The position numbers were made by a program, and so were the translations under genes. A DNA stretch of 64,000 nt from Astropecten irregularis (taxonomy: Eukaryota; Echinodermata; Asteroidea; Paxillosida; Astropectinidae). The stretch spans positions 16,554,001-16,618,000 of the forward strand of contig OZ020244.1 in the NCBI GenBank assembly GCA_963971285.1, in the 5' to 3' direction. The notes under the pieces are model-generated. The model made no database searches and was not told the DNA's origin. It worked only from the letters and a program-made list of their open reading frames with translations. The stretch's first letter is position 1; the number at the start of each line of letters is the position of its first letter. This document shows, in pieces, positions 28,501-40,500 of this stretch.

Positions 28501-31500
28501 CTGCGTGGTTACCTGCGTTGGTCAACAAAATATATTAGTTTCAAACATAATGGAGAAATGGGTTGAGGGGTTTTATCTGGAATTGTCTCATCAAAAATCT
28601 CACCAGAAATGACCCCCCCCCCCCAAAAAAAAAAAAAAAAAAAATGCACATTAGAATAAATTAGTTTTCAGGAAAATTGAACCACTCTTAAAGTGGTTAA
28701 ATTTGAAGATTGAAAGTATTACAGCATTTTGCTAGCACTAGCACTAGGAGAATATATTTTACTTTATTCAGTTGACATTTTGCTTGGATACCAACAATTA
28801 TGAGATTTCAAAAAGGACTACACAAAATGAAAATTTTTGAAAATCCATTGACACAACCTATGTTTACAAGTTGTATCACATATTACAGGAAAAACTGTTT
28901 AAAATGTTGAAAGTAGTGATGAGAATGTACCTCATGCTTATAAGGATTATTTCCAACTTTTAAATTGGATTTTCTGTTTCATTTTGAAAAGTTTGTTAAT
29001 TTCAACAACTGTTATTTAATAAATCCAATTGTTAAAATAGCAGTCATGCAAAAGTGAGATCCATGTGTTAACTTTTGTTTATCAGCCAACTTCAGGAGTG
29101 GATCCAGGATTTTCCAAAGGGGGTGGATAGTGGAAATACAATGCACAAATTCAATAGCAACGGGTGTAATTCGGGGCAATCACAGCTAGCAAATGTTGTC
29201 TCCCGCACTTTTTTCTTCTCTTTTTGAGTCTTTCTCCCTCCCTTTATATTATATTTTTTCTTTTTTTCTTTTTTTTCTCATTTTGTTTTCCTTTGCTGGA
29301 AGAAAGGGGGGGGGGATCCGCCCCTGAACTTAAACCAAAGTTGTACTTCTTAAGCTTTCTAAATCTGTTATTGCCGGTGCTTTTTCATTTCAGTCAACTT
29401 TACAGACAAGTGAGAGAATAGAATAGACAGATTTGATAATTCAAGAAATGGCTTTGATTCCTACCGTGCTTGGGTGGTTCTCCGTGTCTCTCTATCTCAT
29501 TGTCAGGATCAATGTCCTCTGCAAAATAAAAAAAGACAACCCAAAATAAACCAAAATGGGAAACAAATTAATAGTAAAATTCAATAACCGCTTGCCTCTG
29601 ATCAAATGAACAGAGGTAAATAGAGAATAGAATTGAATGCCTATTGAAGCTTTTCCTCTACATGGATTGCTTCAGAGCACTTCTTTCCTCGCGGTTCACC
29701 TCTTGCGCCGGGATCGGGTTCAAGTCCGGCTCGGATTTGGAATTATCACTCTAAATTTGGTATCTCCTAATAAAGGTAGTATCATACTTTGGGTGTTATC
29801 AAAGAAATACAGATTCATGAGCAAAAATATCAAGACAGATACAGTGACAGTCATCTGTGAAAATTTCAGTTCCATACGGTGCCCGCTTTTTGAGAAAACA
29901 GTGAAAAACGGGCACAGTATTTTCACAAGTCTTTTCTCTTTTATTTTTGATCTTTTAAAAGATCAAAAAGATTTTCGGTCGTTGTTTTACTAGTTTCTGG
30001 ATAAATACATCATTTCAGGCGGAACAATTTTAAAGGTATGTTTCTACCACCACCATCTTCATACCTTGTAAGTTATAGGCAAATCTGTGAACATTTCTGT
30101 TTTGGTCTCTTACCAAAGTATGATACTACCTTTAATACAGCAAATGTGGACAGTGTATTTATTTATTAAAGGCATTGCATACGTTTGGTAATGACTCTGA
30201 AAATTTATGGCAATAAAAACTTACTTGGTGAGAAGTACAGCTGCTTTGGATAGTATAATGCATATTGAGAAACGTTCAATTCGAAGTACCGCGGTTATGG
30301 AAAAATATGTCACTTTTTATCTCCAAAAAATATGAATCTGAGAAGCGTTATGGCCGTAACGCTTCTCAGCTATTGACTTACTGTTCTCTGGCGTGAAATA
30401 ACCGCTCTAGTTTGTCGCCAAAATCTCGAAAACGTTACCACCTTTCGAATTGAAACTTTCACAGGTTAGTTTTATGGTATATATATACAATTATATTGGT
30501 TTGAAACAAACAGTAGGCTCAAATTACCAAACGTATGCAATCCCTTTAATTCTACACATCTTTCAATTGTAAACACAGCCTCATTAATGTAGCCTCAAAT
30601 CCTACATGGCTTACAACGACCATACTGCTTAAAGGCATAATACAGGATTGGTAAAGGTGACTGGACAGCTGCAGACTGTTCATAATTTGATTTGTCATGG
30701 AATAAAACTAAGCCTGTGAAATTTTCAGCTCATATCATCATCATCATGAAAAATGCTCACGGTATTTTCAAATCTATTCACAGGAGTTTTGATCCCACCC
30801 CGGGTGGGATCAAAACTGTTTTCAGTCCTTGTTTTGATAAATACAGCATTTCAGCTGGAAATATTTTAACGGTATGTTTCCACCAGCACCATCTTCATAT
30901 CCTGAAAGTTATACGTAAATCTGTGAACATTTCTGTTTGGGTATGTTACCAATCCTGTACTGTACCTTTAAGGCATTACGCTATTGGCAGAGCCGTATGC
31001 TCATACTGTTCCCATACTTTTCCAGGCATTGGTTGGCGGGATCTGTCGGCAAAACTAAACTCATTTTCGGCAAGACAGAGACTCAAATTTACAAGATGCA
31101 TTTCTGAAATTCAATTACTCACGACTGATACCAGGAAATTCAATTTCAATTTTTCTTTGTTTCCTTGTCTTTTCAGACTTCGCACTACCATTACAACAGA
31201 TAATTAGAACCAAGCAACTCAATTTTAATTAAGAAATCTGCTGTACAAAATGGATTCCAGAATCTAAACATAGATTCAGACATGAAGTAATGATTTCTGA
31301 ACGTAATAAGAATGTCATTATTAAAATAGATAATGGTATTTTATGGATAGTCAAGTGCAATGCGACTCGGTACGCAAGACATCTATGTACATGCATTTTC
31401 TGATTTAATCAAAAGACCAAGAGAAGAGTTGTTTGGGATCCTAAATGAACCTCATCCACTTTTGAGACATACACTGACAAAAAACTTCAGAAAACAACTT

Positions 31501-34500
31501 TCTTTGCCTTTTAAAGGTACAGGACAGGATTTGTAACATACCCAAACAAAAATGTTCACAGATATACCTATAACTTTCAGGGTATGAAGATGGTTGTGGT
31601 AGAAACATACCGTTAAATATTTCTGCCTGAAATGGTTTATTTATCGAGATCAAAAACAGTTTTGATCTAGGGGTATAAAGATCAAAACCAATCTTTATGT
31701 TTTACAAGAAAAATTGAGTCAGGCTTTCGCTATTTTCTCGTGACTCAGATGTCTGATTGAGCTCACATTTTCACAGGTTTATTATTTCATGTACATGTTT
31801 GATCAGACAAAGTGTGGCAGCTGCTCTGTGACCTTTACCAATCATGTATTATAGGCCTATCTTTAAATGTGGGGCCCCTAACAGAGGTGTTTTAAGTTTG
31901 TCATCTCTGCACAGGTATGGCAACACTGGTAGGCCTATCTTGTTCTCTTTGTCACTAAAGTAACCGTGTCTAACAAGAGGAGGTGCACTAAGTTCTTGTC
32001 TGCATAGTCCATCCATTTTTGTTTCACCTCGTGTTATTGTCAAGTTCCCCTCAAATAAAGTCATTGAGCCCCCGCTCAGGTCACTCTTCTACATATTAAA
32101 AACTTTAACCTTTTCCAAGAAGACGTCTATATTCCTACATGGCTTGTCATCTGTACATCACTTTCATCACACTTGCTCGCATCTTACACAGCAACTCGCT
32201 ATGGATTCATTGTGCTAGGTCAGATATGAACAGGGGCCAATTTCATAGAGCTGCTTAGCACAAAAATTCGCTAAGCATGACATTTCTGTCTTAGTAAAAA
32301 ACAGGATTAACAACCAAATTTCTATGTGTTGTGTATCACTTGCAATTGTTCTTTGGCTGTTGTTCGCTGACCATGAATATCAAATGGAATTTTCAATGGT
32401 GGTTTGTTTTACTTGGCAAGCTATGTTTGTATACTAAGCAGTTTTTTGTGCTAAGCAGCTCTATGAAATTGGCATCTGGTCATAATTGTTTTGTTTTTTC
32501 TTCTTCTTTAAGTCTGTGCATTGACTGAATATTAAATATTGGCTTTCCGAATGCACAGGTGTTTTGTGGCAGCAGTTATATGCTACAAAGGTCGGCAACA
32601 AAACCTGCCAGCTTTGTCGTTGCCGAAGGGAAGGAGGGGGAGCGCTATTGATGCGCCATGTCAGACTATTACATACAGATATCACTAGGCGTCATCATAG
32701 ACAGCACGTCTGCAGAGCAAGCTCACCGTAAGGCCCTGAGCTGGCTAGGGGCACCTAACTACGGTCGGTCATTGGCCCCATGGTCTTGACTTGTGTACTT
32801 ATGTGTCGAGGAACATTGTAAAGATGACAGGCCTCAGGGGAGGAAAGCCTTACACGCTGACTTTACACACTTACTGATGGGAATAATGAATAATGATGAG
32901 TCGAAATATCAATAATTGACGACCACAGCTAGTATTATACTTCCTCTTCACTTGAAGAGGGAACAACTTTCGGACCTTACCATATGATCCCCGCTGCGTA
33001 GTCGTTTATTCTGATTTTTGGAGGGTTTTTCTTTCCAATATGCAAGACTTCACATTTCCAGCTTACTATCACCATATTAAATGATAACTTTGGTAATAAC
33101 AGCATGATAAACAATCAATAAACTACTGTATTCTGTATCTGAACTGATTTGAGGGTGAGCTAAGCGGCAAATTTCATGACCCTGCTAAGCACAAAAAGTT
33201 GCTGACCATGAAATTTCTATATCTTAATGAACATTTTTCTTAGAAAACATAACGAATAGTTTTGATCTTACCCGAGATCAAAACTGTTTTCGGTCCTTGT
33301 ATTACTAATTTCTAGATAAATACATCATTTCAGGCGAAAACATTTTAACAGTATGTTTCAACCAGCACCATCTTCATACCCTGAAAGTTATTCGTAAATC
33401 TGTGAACATTTCTGTTTGGGTATGTTACCAATCCTGTACTGTACCTTTAAACACCTTTGTACCTAACCCAAACTCCATGTTTTTCTCAAAAACTAAAACA
33501 AATTCTCAGCTCCAAAGCATAAACATACTTTTAGAAGTCTCCCTCCCAACTAAAAAAAAACCAACAAATCAATTGCGAGAATGCAAAAATATTCATTTCT
33601 CAGCAGACAGTAATGCTAATTGAAAGATTTAATTGAATTTGCCAGATGAACATGGCGCCCTGATGAGTAATTTGTGAATAATAATTCTGATGGATGGAAC
33701 TTCATGAATTAACGATGAAGCTGGTGAACAAGCGCAGATGAATAGCAGCTTTTCGGCTTTCAGATGTGAATATCATGGAAATTGTTTGTTTTTTGGTACA
33801 GAGGAGGAAGTACTGAATAAATGATAAGTCCGATAGCATCAAGTATTATTTTATAATTAACCAACTGGTACATACATCTCACTATTAAAGCCAATGCTCC
33901 TCTTGTTTTGACTGCAAAATAATCTTGATTAAAGGTACTATCATACTTTGATAGGGTCATACCGAAACAGAAATCTTCAAAGGTTTTAATACCTACTGTA
34001 ACTTACAAGGGTATAAAGATGGTGGTGGTAGAAACATACTGTTAACAATTTTCTGTCTGAAATGCTGTATTTATCCAATAATAGAGTAAAACCAGTGACC
34101 AAAAATATTTTTCATCTTTTAATATTTTTAATCTTTTAAAGATCAAAAATAAAAGAGATAAGACTTAAGAAATACTGTGGCCATTTTTCACCATTTTCTA
34201 AAAAAAAAAGGGCACCGTACGTGACTGAAATGTTCACATATGACTGTTTCAATACTGTATCTTCCTTGATATTTTTGCCCATGAATCTGTATTTCTTTGA
34301 CAAAAAACAAAATGTGATATTACCTTTAAATGGCCTAACCAGACATAAGAATTGTAATGAAAGCAAAAACAAGACTGTGTGCTGAAGAGTACCGATTGTT
34401 TTTCAGAACATAGTATGTTGAATCCATCTGTATTGCCACGCCAAAACATAATTCGATCATCCTATATGGCTCCAAAATGTATGAAGTCCCAACATCAGAA

Positions 34501-37500
34501 ATCTATCTGTTATGCATGTCAGTGTCAGTCATGACAGATAGGAAATGCAGATGTCGTTTGTACCCAACGTTTCATAAACATTGAAAAATATTGCTGAATA
34601 TAATGGAAACAACACAAGCAATGCTGGTATGCATTTTGTACAACTATTGAAAGATTGTAAAAATGTTGAATTTAGTCATGCCGTCTGTCAAGATGACACA
34701 ATGATTTGCAACATTTGGCCCGCCCATGCCAAGTATTGTCAATGTTTGCAAACAAAAGAAAAGTCTATACTTGTGATTTTAGAACTGCCCTGTAGCTAGT
34801 GTAATATTGTACACGCAGTACATGCTCAATGGTCCTGATAATGTTACAGCTGGCATGAACTGCATGATACAAATGTCATGATGATGGTGTGCCCTGATGA
34901 ATGAGTCTGGTAACAGCTTGGCAACAGTCGGCCATTAGCGCAGAGTTCATTGGTATTTTAATCAACAGCTTTTCACCTACAGGTCCTGCATACGAAGCAC
35001 TCATTAACCCACATACATGATACGGTCCACGACCTAACAAATGGCTAATTTACACACAAATTGAATCCTGCAGTCTAGTTTCTGCCTCCTACTCATCAAA
35101 CACAACCTATTATGATCTCTGCACCAGATCTAACCCAATGTAATCACAAATTGAAGAAATGCAGGAAAACAATAGTGCCTATATGTTGTCTGCTATACCG
35201 CAAAGTGTAAATTGAAATCTGGTGCAAAATTCTAGTTCTCTGCAGTCATACTATTTCCATTGCTTGGAAGCGGCTCCAACTTTGTGTAATCCTGAACCAA
35301 ACTCTACTATTTACAGAATTTGCCACTAGAAATGAAAATTTAGCGTCACCCGCGCAGCCCGCTTGATGCGCAACCGTTCCGAGGGCCACGCCCAAACCTC
35401 ACGCTAGTCCACCTCTACTTATCCTCGGTATAGTTAACTTTTCTTACTGTAACTTACTGTAGTTAACTTATTGTATGTTTGCCTCGCCATTTGACATTGT
35501 AGTATTTTGTTGATTCGCTCCTATTATTTGATCTTTGTTTGAACGTATTAAAGTAATCAAGGGGTCAAGTGATTCCTAATTAACTAAAGTTCTGGTCTCC
35601 CTTTTGTTTTATTTCTGCCGTGCCAATCGAGCGCCGTCAGGCGAACTTGGTGCGTAACAGTACAATGACCTAACATGCATTAAAGGTGGAAAGAAATCTT
35701 GAGTGAAAAAAGTTCTTTACCACTAAAGCCCTAGAAAATATAATCCTGGGGTCGATTTCACCATTTAACTCATCGTAACTTACTATCAATTGTAAGACTT
35801 ATGATTGCATTGCAGCCCTACGTAGGATACGATGAGTTATCCTTTATAACTCGATTTACGAACGATTGTAGGGCTTCGTGAAATCAACCCCAGGTTGCAA
35901 TGTACAAATGGGGTGATATTGAACTTCTTGCCAACAATCATTTCCACTCCCGATATCACTTCAAGGTATTCATTCATTTTCATTGCCTCCAAAGTGGGAG
36001 CTGCAACAATTTATAAAGTGTCTTCCACAAGGACACAAGCAAGATAAACCACTATGGCTGGGCTTGAACCCACAACCAATAGAATATATTTGCATTAAAC
36101 TGCTGCAATCTGCTCATCAACCAAAATAATGACCTGAAATATAAAAAATACTTAGAGTTTAATAAGAGGGCATGATGCTATGATCCTAGCAGGATCATTC
36201 TCAAAGGCTTTGAGAATTATTTGCAGGGTGATGAGCTTGGCACACCTTGCCACCTGGGGCCAATTTTAAGCACAACAAAATTGCTAAGCACAAAATGTAT
36301 TGCTCAATAAAACAAACCACCATTAAAAAATCCCATTTGACATGGTCAGCGAACAACAGGCAAAGAACAATCACAAGCGATACACAACACATGGAAATTG
36401 GGTTACTTATCCTGTTGTTTTTTTAAGACAGAAATTTCATGGTTAGCAATTTTTTTGTGCTAAGCAGGACTATAAAATTGGCCCCTGGCCGTGCTGCTTC
36501 CCACCCACTGTTCCGGATGCCTTACCTGCTTGCATGATCCAGTCCAAGTACCCTCGCAGATCTTCCTCGATCTGTTTCTTCTCTCGGAACTTCTGGAAGG
36601 CCCCTCGTGCTTTTGCTTTCTCTCTCTCTTTGGAAAACTCTCTGTATGCGTCGGGAGGAAAAACAAACAACAATCAAAGCAGAACGGAATCAGAAATCAA
36701 AAAGTCTACAAATGTCTTGTATTAAAATCCAATCACAGATGTTATAAACGAGGAAACAGTTTTTAAATCCCTTATTAATTAAGAACAAGGGTTCATGCTG
36801 GTTTTGAATATTAACAAACAGATGATTAACAGGTTTGTATACTAGTTACCTTAATCTTTATTTTAATTGGTATTATTTGTTATGTAATAAGCGCATTTGA
36901 TCACTTTGTAAGTGGAATTGTCTGTGCTTTATAACCAAAAATTATTATTATTATTATTATTTTGTTCTTGCCTTTATGGTTTTGTTTTAGGGGATACAAA
37001 GTCTTTGGAAAAAAATGCATGCAGAAACTTGTATTTATCTGTCAGACAATCCTATGTAGTGTGCCCCAACTATGCTAATGCTCCAAAAATGTAGACTTGG
37101 CCTTGGCTCCATCTTCTAAGCATAAGATCAACGGGGGCAGAGGTTTTTCTGCCGCGGCCAGTAACCCCTACGTACGATCCCTAGCCCTGCAATCAGTCCT
37201 GACTATTGCAAAAACTCCCTCAAAACGGTGCTCAGTCATGCCAAGATAAAATAGCTTTCTCAGTGTATTTGCAATATAATTTATCATGTGTATACAATTC
37301 TTCATCTGTAAACACTGATAATGATGTTACTGAAGAAACCAAATCTCAGCCTAGTACAAGTTCTGGGAAGGAACTTAGGCCTTAGAACTTAGGAACTTAG
37401 AACTGTTAGGCCTGTTAGTTTCATTTCCAAACAACAGTAGACGCAACGAAAGTCGCTAATTGTTTCCAGATGTACTTTTTCACAGTTCAGAATTGAAGAC

Positions 37501-40500
37501 CTGATCATTGATTACAAAGTAACTAAACATATGCCCTCTACTTTCAATCATGGTATTCGGGTCAACCTGGTTGACTGCACAGGATCGACAGGCAACATTA
37601 GTTTGAAAATAAAACAATCAATCTCATCAGATAGTTAAAGGTAGTATCATACTTTGGCAAGAAACCAAAACAGAAATGTTCACAGATTAATGTATAACTT
37701 TCGGGGTATGAAGATGGTGCTGGTATAAACCTACCGTTAAAATATTTCTGCCTAAAATGGTGAATTTATCCAGAAATTAGTAAAACAATGACCGAAAATC
37801 TTTTTGATCTTTTAAAAGATAAAATATAAAAGAGAAAATACTTGAGAAATACTTTGGCCGTTTTTTACGCAACGTATGGGACTGACATTTTTCACAGATG
37901 ACTGTGACTGTATCTTCCTTGATATTTTTGCCCATGATTCTGTACTTCTTTGACAAAAACCAAAGTATGATAATAATTTCAGCAAAACACTACAATTAAT
38001 ACTATAACTGTGTTCAACAAATGAAGGAGAAAAAAGAAGAAATTGCAACAATCTATACAACCAAATAATAAATCATTATTAATTCATTAATTAAAAAAAA
38101 AGACACTGCTAGGATCTACGATCAAATTATCAGTCTCTCCAAGCTTTTGTTCTTCAAAAAAGGTTTTCTTCCAAAAAAGGGTATTTGCATCCAATATTTT
38201 GGCATTCTCAAAAGCTTTCTATCCCTCAACTTAAAAAATTGAACAATAAAATATGTCTCAATGTGTCTGAATGCTGTTAATTCTCAATACTTTGCCTGTA
38301 TTTATCAATCAGGAATTAAAAAAAGGCAAAATATAGGAGATAAAATGTAATAGCAATGATATTATCATGATATGCTCAGTGTAAACTGCACTATTTATCT
38401 ATGTGGCCTAATCTTCTCCATTCCAATACCAAGATTGGTTTTGCTCCCTGCATGGGGACCACTGTGGATATACGTAAAAGGTTTTTAGTTTGGTGTGCTT
38501 GCATGGGCTATCATATTCCTCGTTCAATTCGTTGGGAATACTATCATTGAAATGTTGATACACAACTTGGGCTTTGAGAGTTGTTCTCTTCGGGGTTCTT
38601 ATTTGCAGATACAGGAATCCCTGAACTAGAACTTGCTAAACAAAAAATAGAGTTTGCAGACACCAAAATAGGCATTTTGATTTCAAAATCTGCTCCTTCT
38701 TCTGTATGTGCTGCTTAGTGACTTATTCTCCTCCCAAGCTTCAAAGCAAATTTTCTGAAATGCTCTCAAATAAAAGACAAAGTGAACAGGAATAAAAGAC
38801 AAAATTTGTTTAGGTTATAATTATGAGGGGTCTGATCCCGGATGGGAGAACTTCTGCACTCCCCTTCACCGACCTCTTTGCAATGACCCAGTGAAGAGGT
38901 TCTTCTGTTTTCTGGACTAGGCAAATTCCTGTTATTTGACATAACCCTCCTGTTTATTAAGTCTGTTAGGAATTTGATCTTGGTCCAAAATGTCCTGCAA
39001 GTTTGTAACTTTTTTTTTCTCCCCTTCCCCAAAATACAAATCCCTCTGATGAGTATAAAGAGCTGAACTAGACTGCAATTCTGATATTGCATGTCAACAA
39101 AAACAAAAGAGAAGAAAAAAGTTGAATCAAATTTGTTTCCATCCGGGTAGTGCGCTTGCCACCTTTATAGGTTTATAATAATTCAGGCTATAGTGTGAAA
39201 TACAGGTGGATATAGCATGAGCAACGGTCACCGCTTCCCAGTTATTATTATTTTTTTTCTCCCAAGTATCAATCTCTCATGTCCTTAATCTAAATGCAAG
39301 CCTGTTTCCACAGCTGTTGCCGCGGAGACCCTGACAGCCATTTCTTAGGTGATGGAGACATTGCTCCTTCTGTCAGACGTCCCTTAAACTCCTCCAGCGA
39401 CCGAACGGTAAGATTTCCGCCAGAATGGCACCTGGATAGAGTTTAACCGCTTTGGGGGAACGTGTTGGAGAGATGGAGGGGTAGGTTGGTTATGAGTTAA
39501 GGAGAGCGACTAATGCGAAATGCACATAATGTATCGCAGACCGTTTAAGGGAGACAAAAAAGCCACGGGCCATTTCCACAGTCTCTCCAGAGATGAAGAT
39601 GAGAAAAAAATAAATGTATCGCGAGGGCTGAATATGTTTTGCAGAAAGGTCTTCGTCAAGTGAGAAAGAGAAATTGTTTCAAGAGGTTTTTGTCTTGTAG
39701 CGAAGCTGCGATCTTTGTCTTTCACACATGAGTCTGAGTGTTATACCTCCCTTTCGGCATCAGAGTTGCATCAGACAGCTTTCTCTGTTTGATTAAAGAT
39801 TTTTTGTCCCCGGCTGACCCTGACCAAAATTGGAATTGAAGACGGGAGGTGTATACGATCCAAACTGACAGAGACCCCAAAACACATGGAGACTAATCAA
39901 CTGGAAGCCTGATACAAAATCCATGGGGATCTCTCCAATACATTAACGGGAGAGGAAACTGAGAGACAGGAAAAATAAATATAGCTTGCTTATTTCTTCT
40001 TCTTCTTTTTTTAATTTTGACCCAAAACTTGCCCACAATGTTTTAACAAAATAGAAAACCAAACCAGCTCTGGAGTAAGATTCTTAAAATACAGGAGAGT
40101 TTCAAATTTCATCAATTGAGAAAGATTGTGTGGGGGAAAAAACATCAATAAGCAGCACAATTGTCAATTTTTAAAATTTCCCCTGTGTGACGACGGAGAA
40201 TCTAATCCCATTGTGTTTAAATGTCAAGTCCAATCCCCCCTCCCACCCGACCATCACAGCCATCACCTCACCCGCAGCATCAAATATCTGTTCATAAAAC
40301 TCGACTTGATGCTAAATAATTGAGTGAATTAATGCAAAGATCAACAGGGGGAAATAGCACACAATGCAGGGTTGTATCAACAATGGCTGCCATGTTTGTC
40401 CGGTTCCCCGTGCCAGCTGCAGGCACCGGTGGTTAAAGATCACAGTGGGCAGAATGAGTCATCGATGCATCATCAAGGCACCAATCTATTCTCTCAGCAA

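Larger units (their letters stand above)
22211..29464. other. 7.3-kb intron between exons 7 and 8
   Basis: It contains repeats at 23503..23628, 23690..23765, 24840..25216, 25248..25386, 25856..26420, 26640..26816 and 29093..29332, plus simple repeats at 27265..27350 and 28038..28090. The other parts (for example 22400..23400 and 27350..28030) show no recognisable features. Confidence 0.65.
29519..36525. other. 7.0-kb intron between exons 6 and 7
   Basis: About a third to a half consists of TTAA-type and CTGGGG-type elements listed separately. The stretches 32480..33170 and 34400..35740 show no firmly classified features. Confidence 0.65.
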
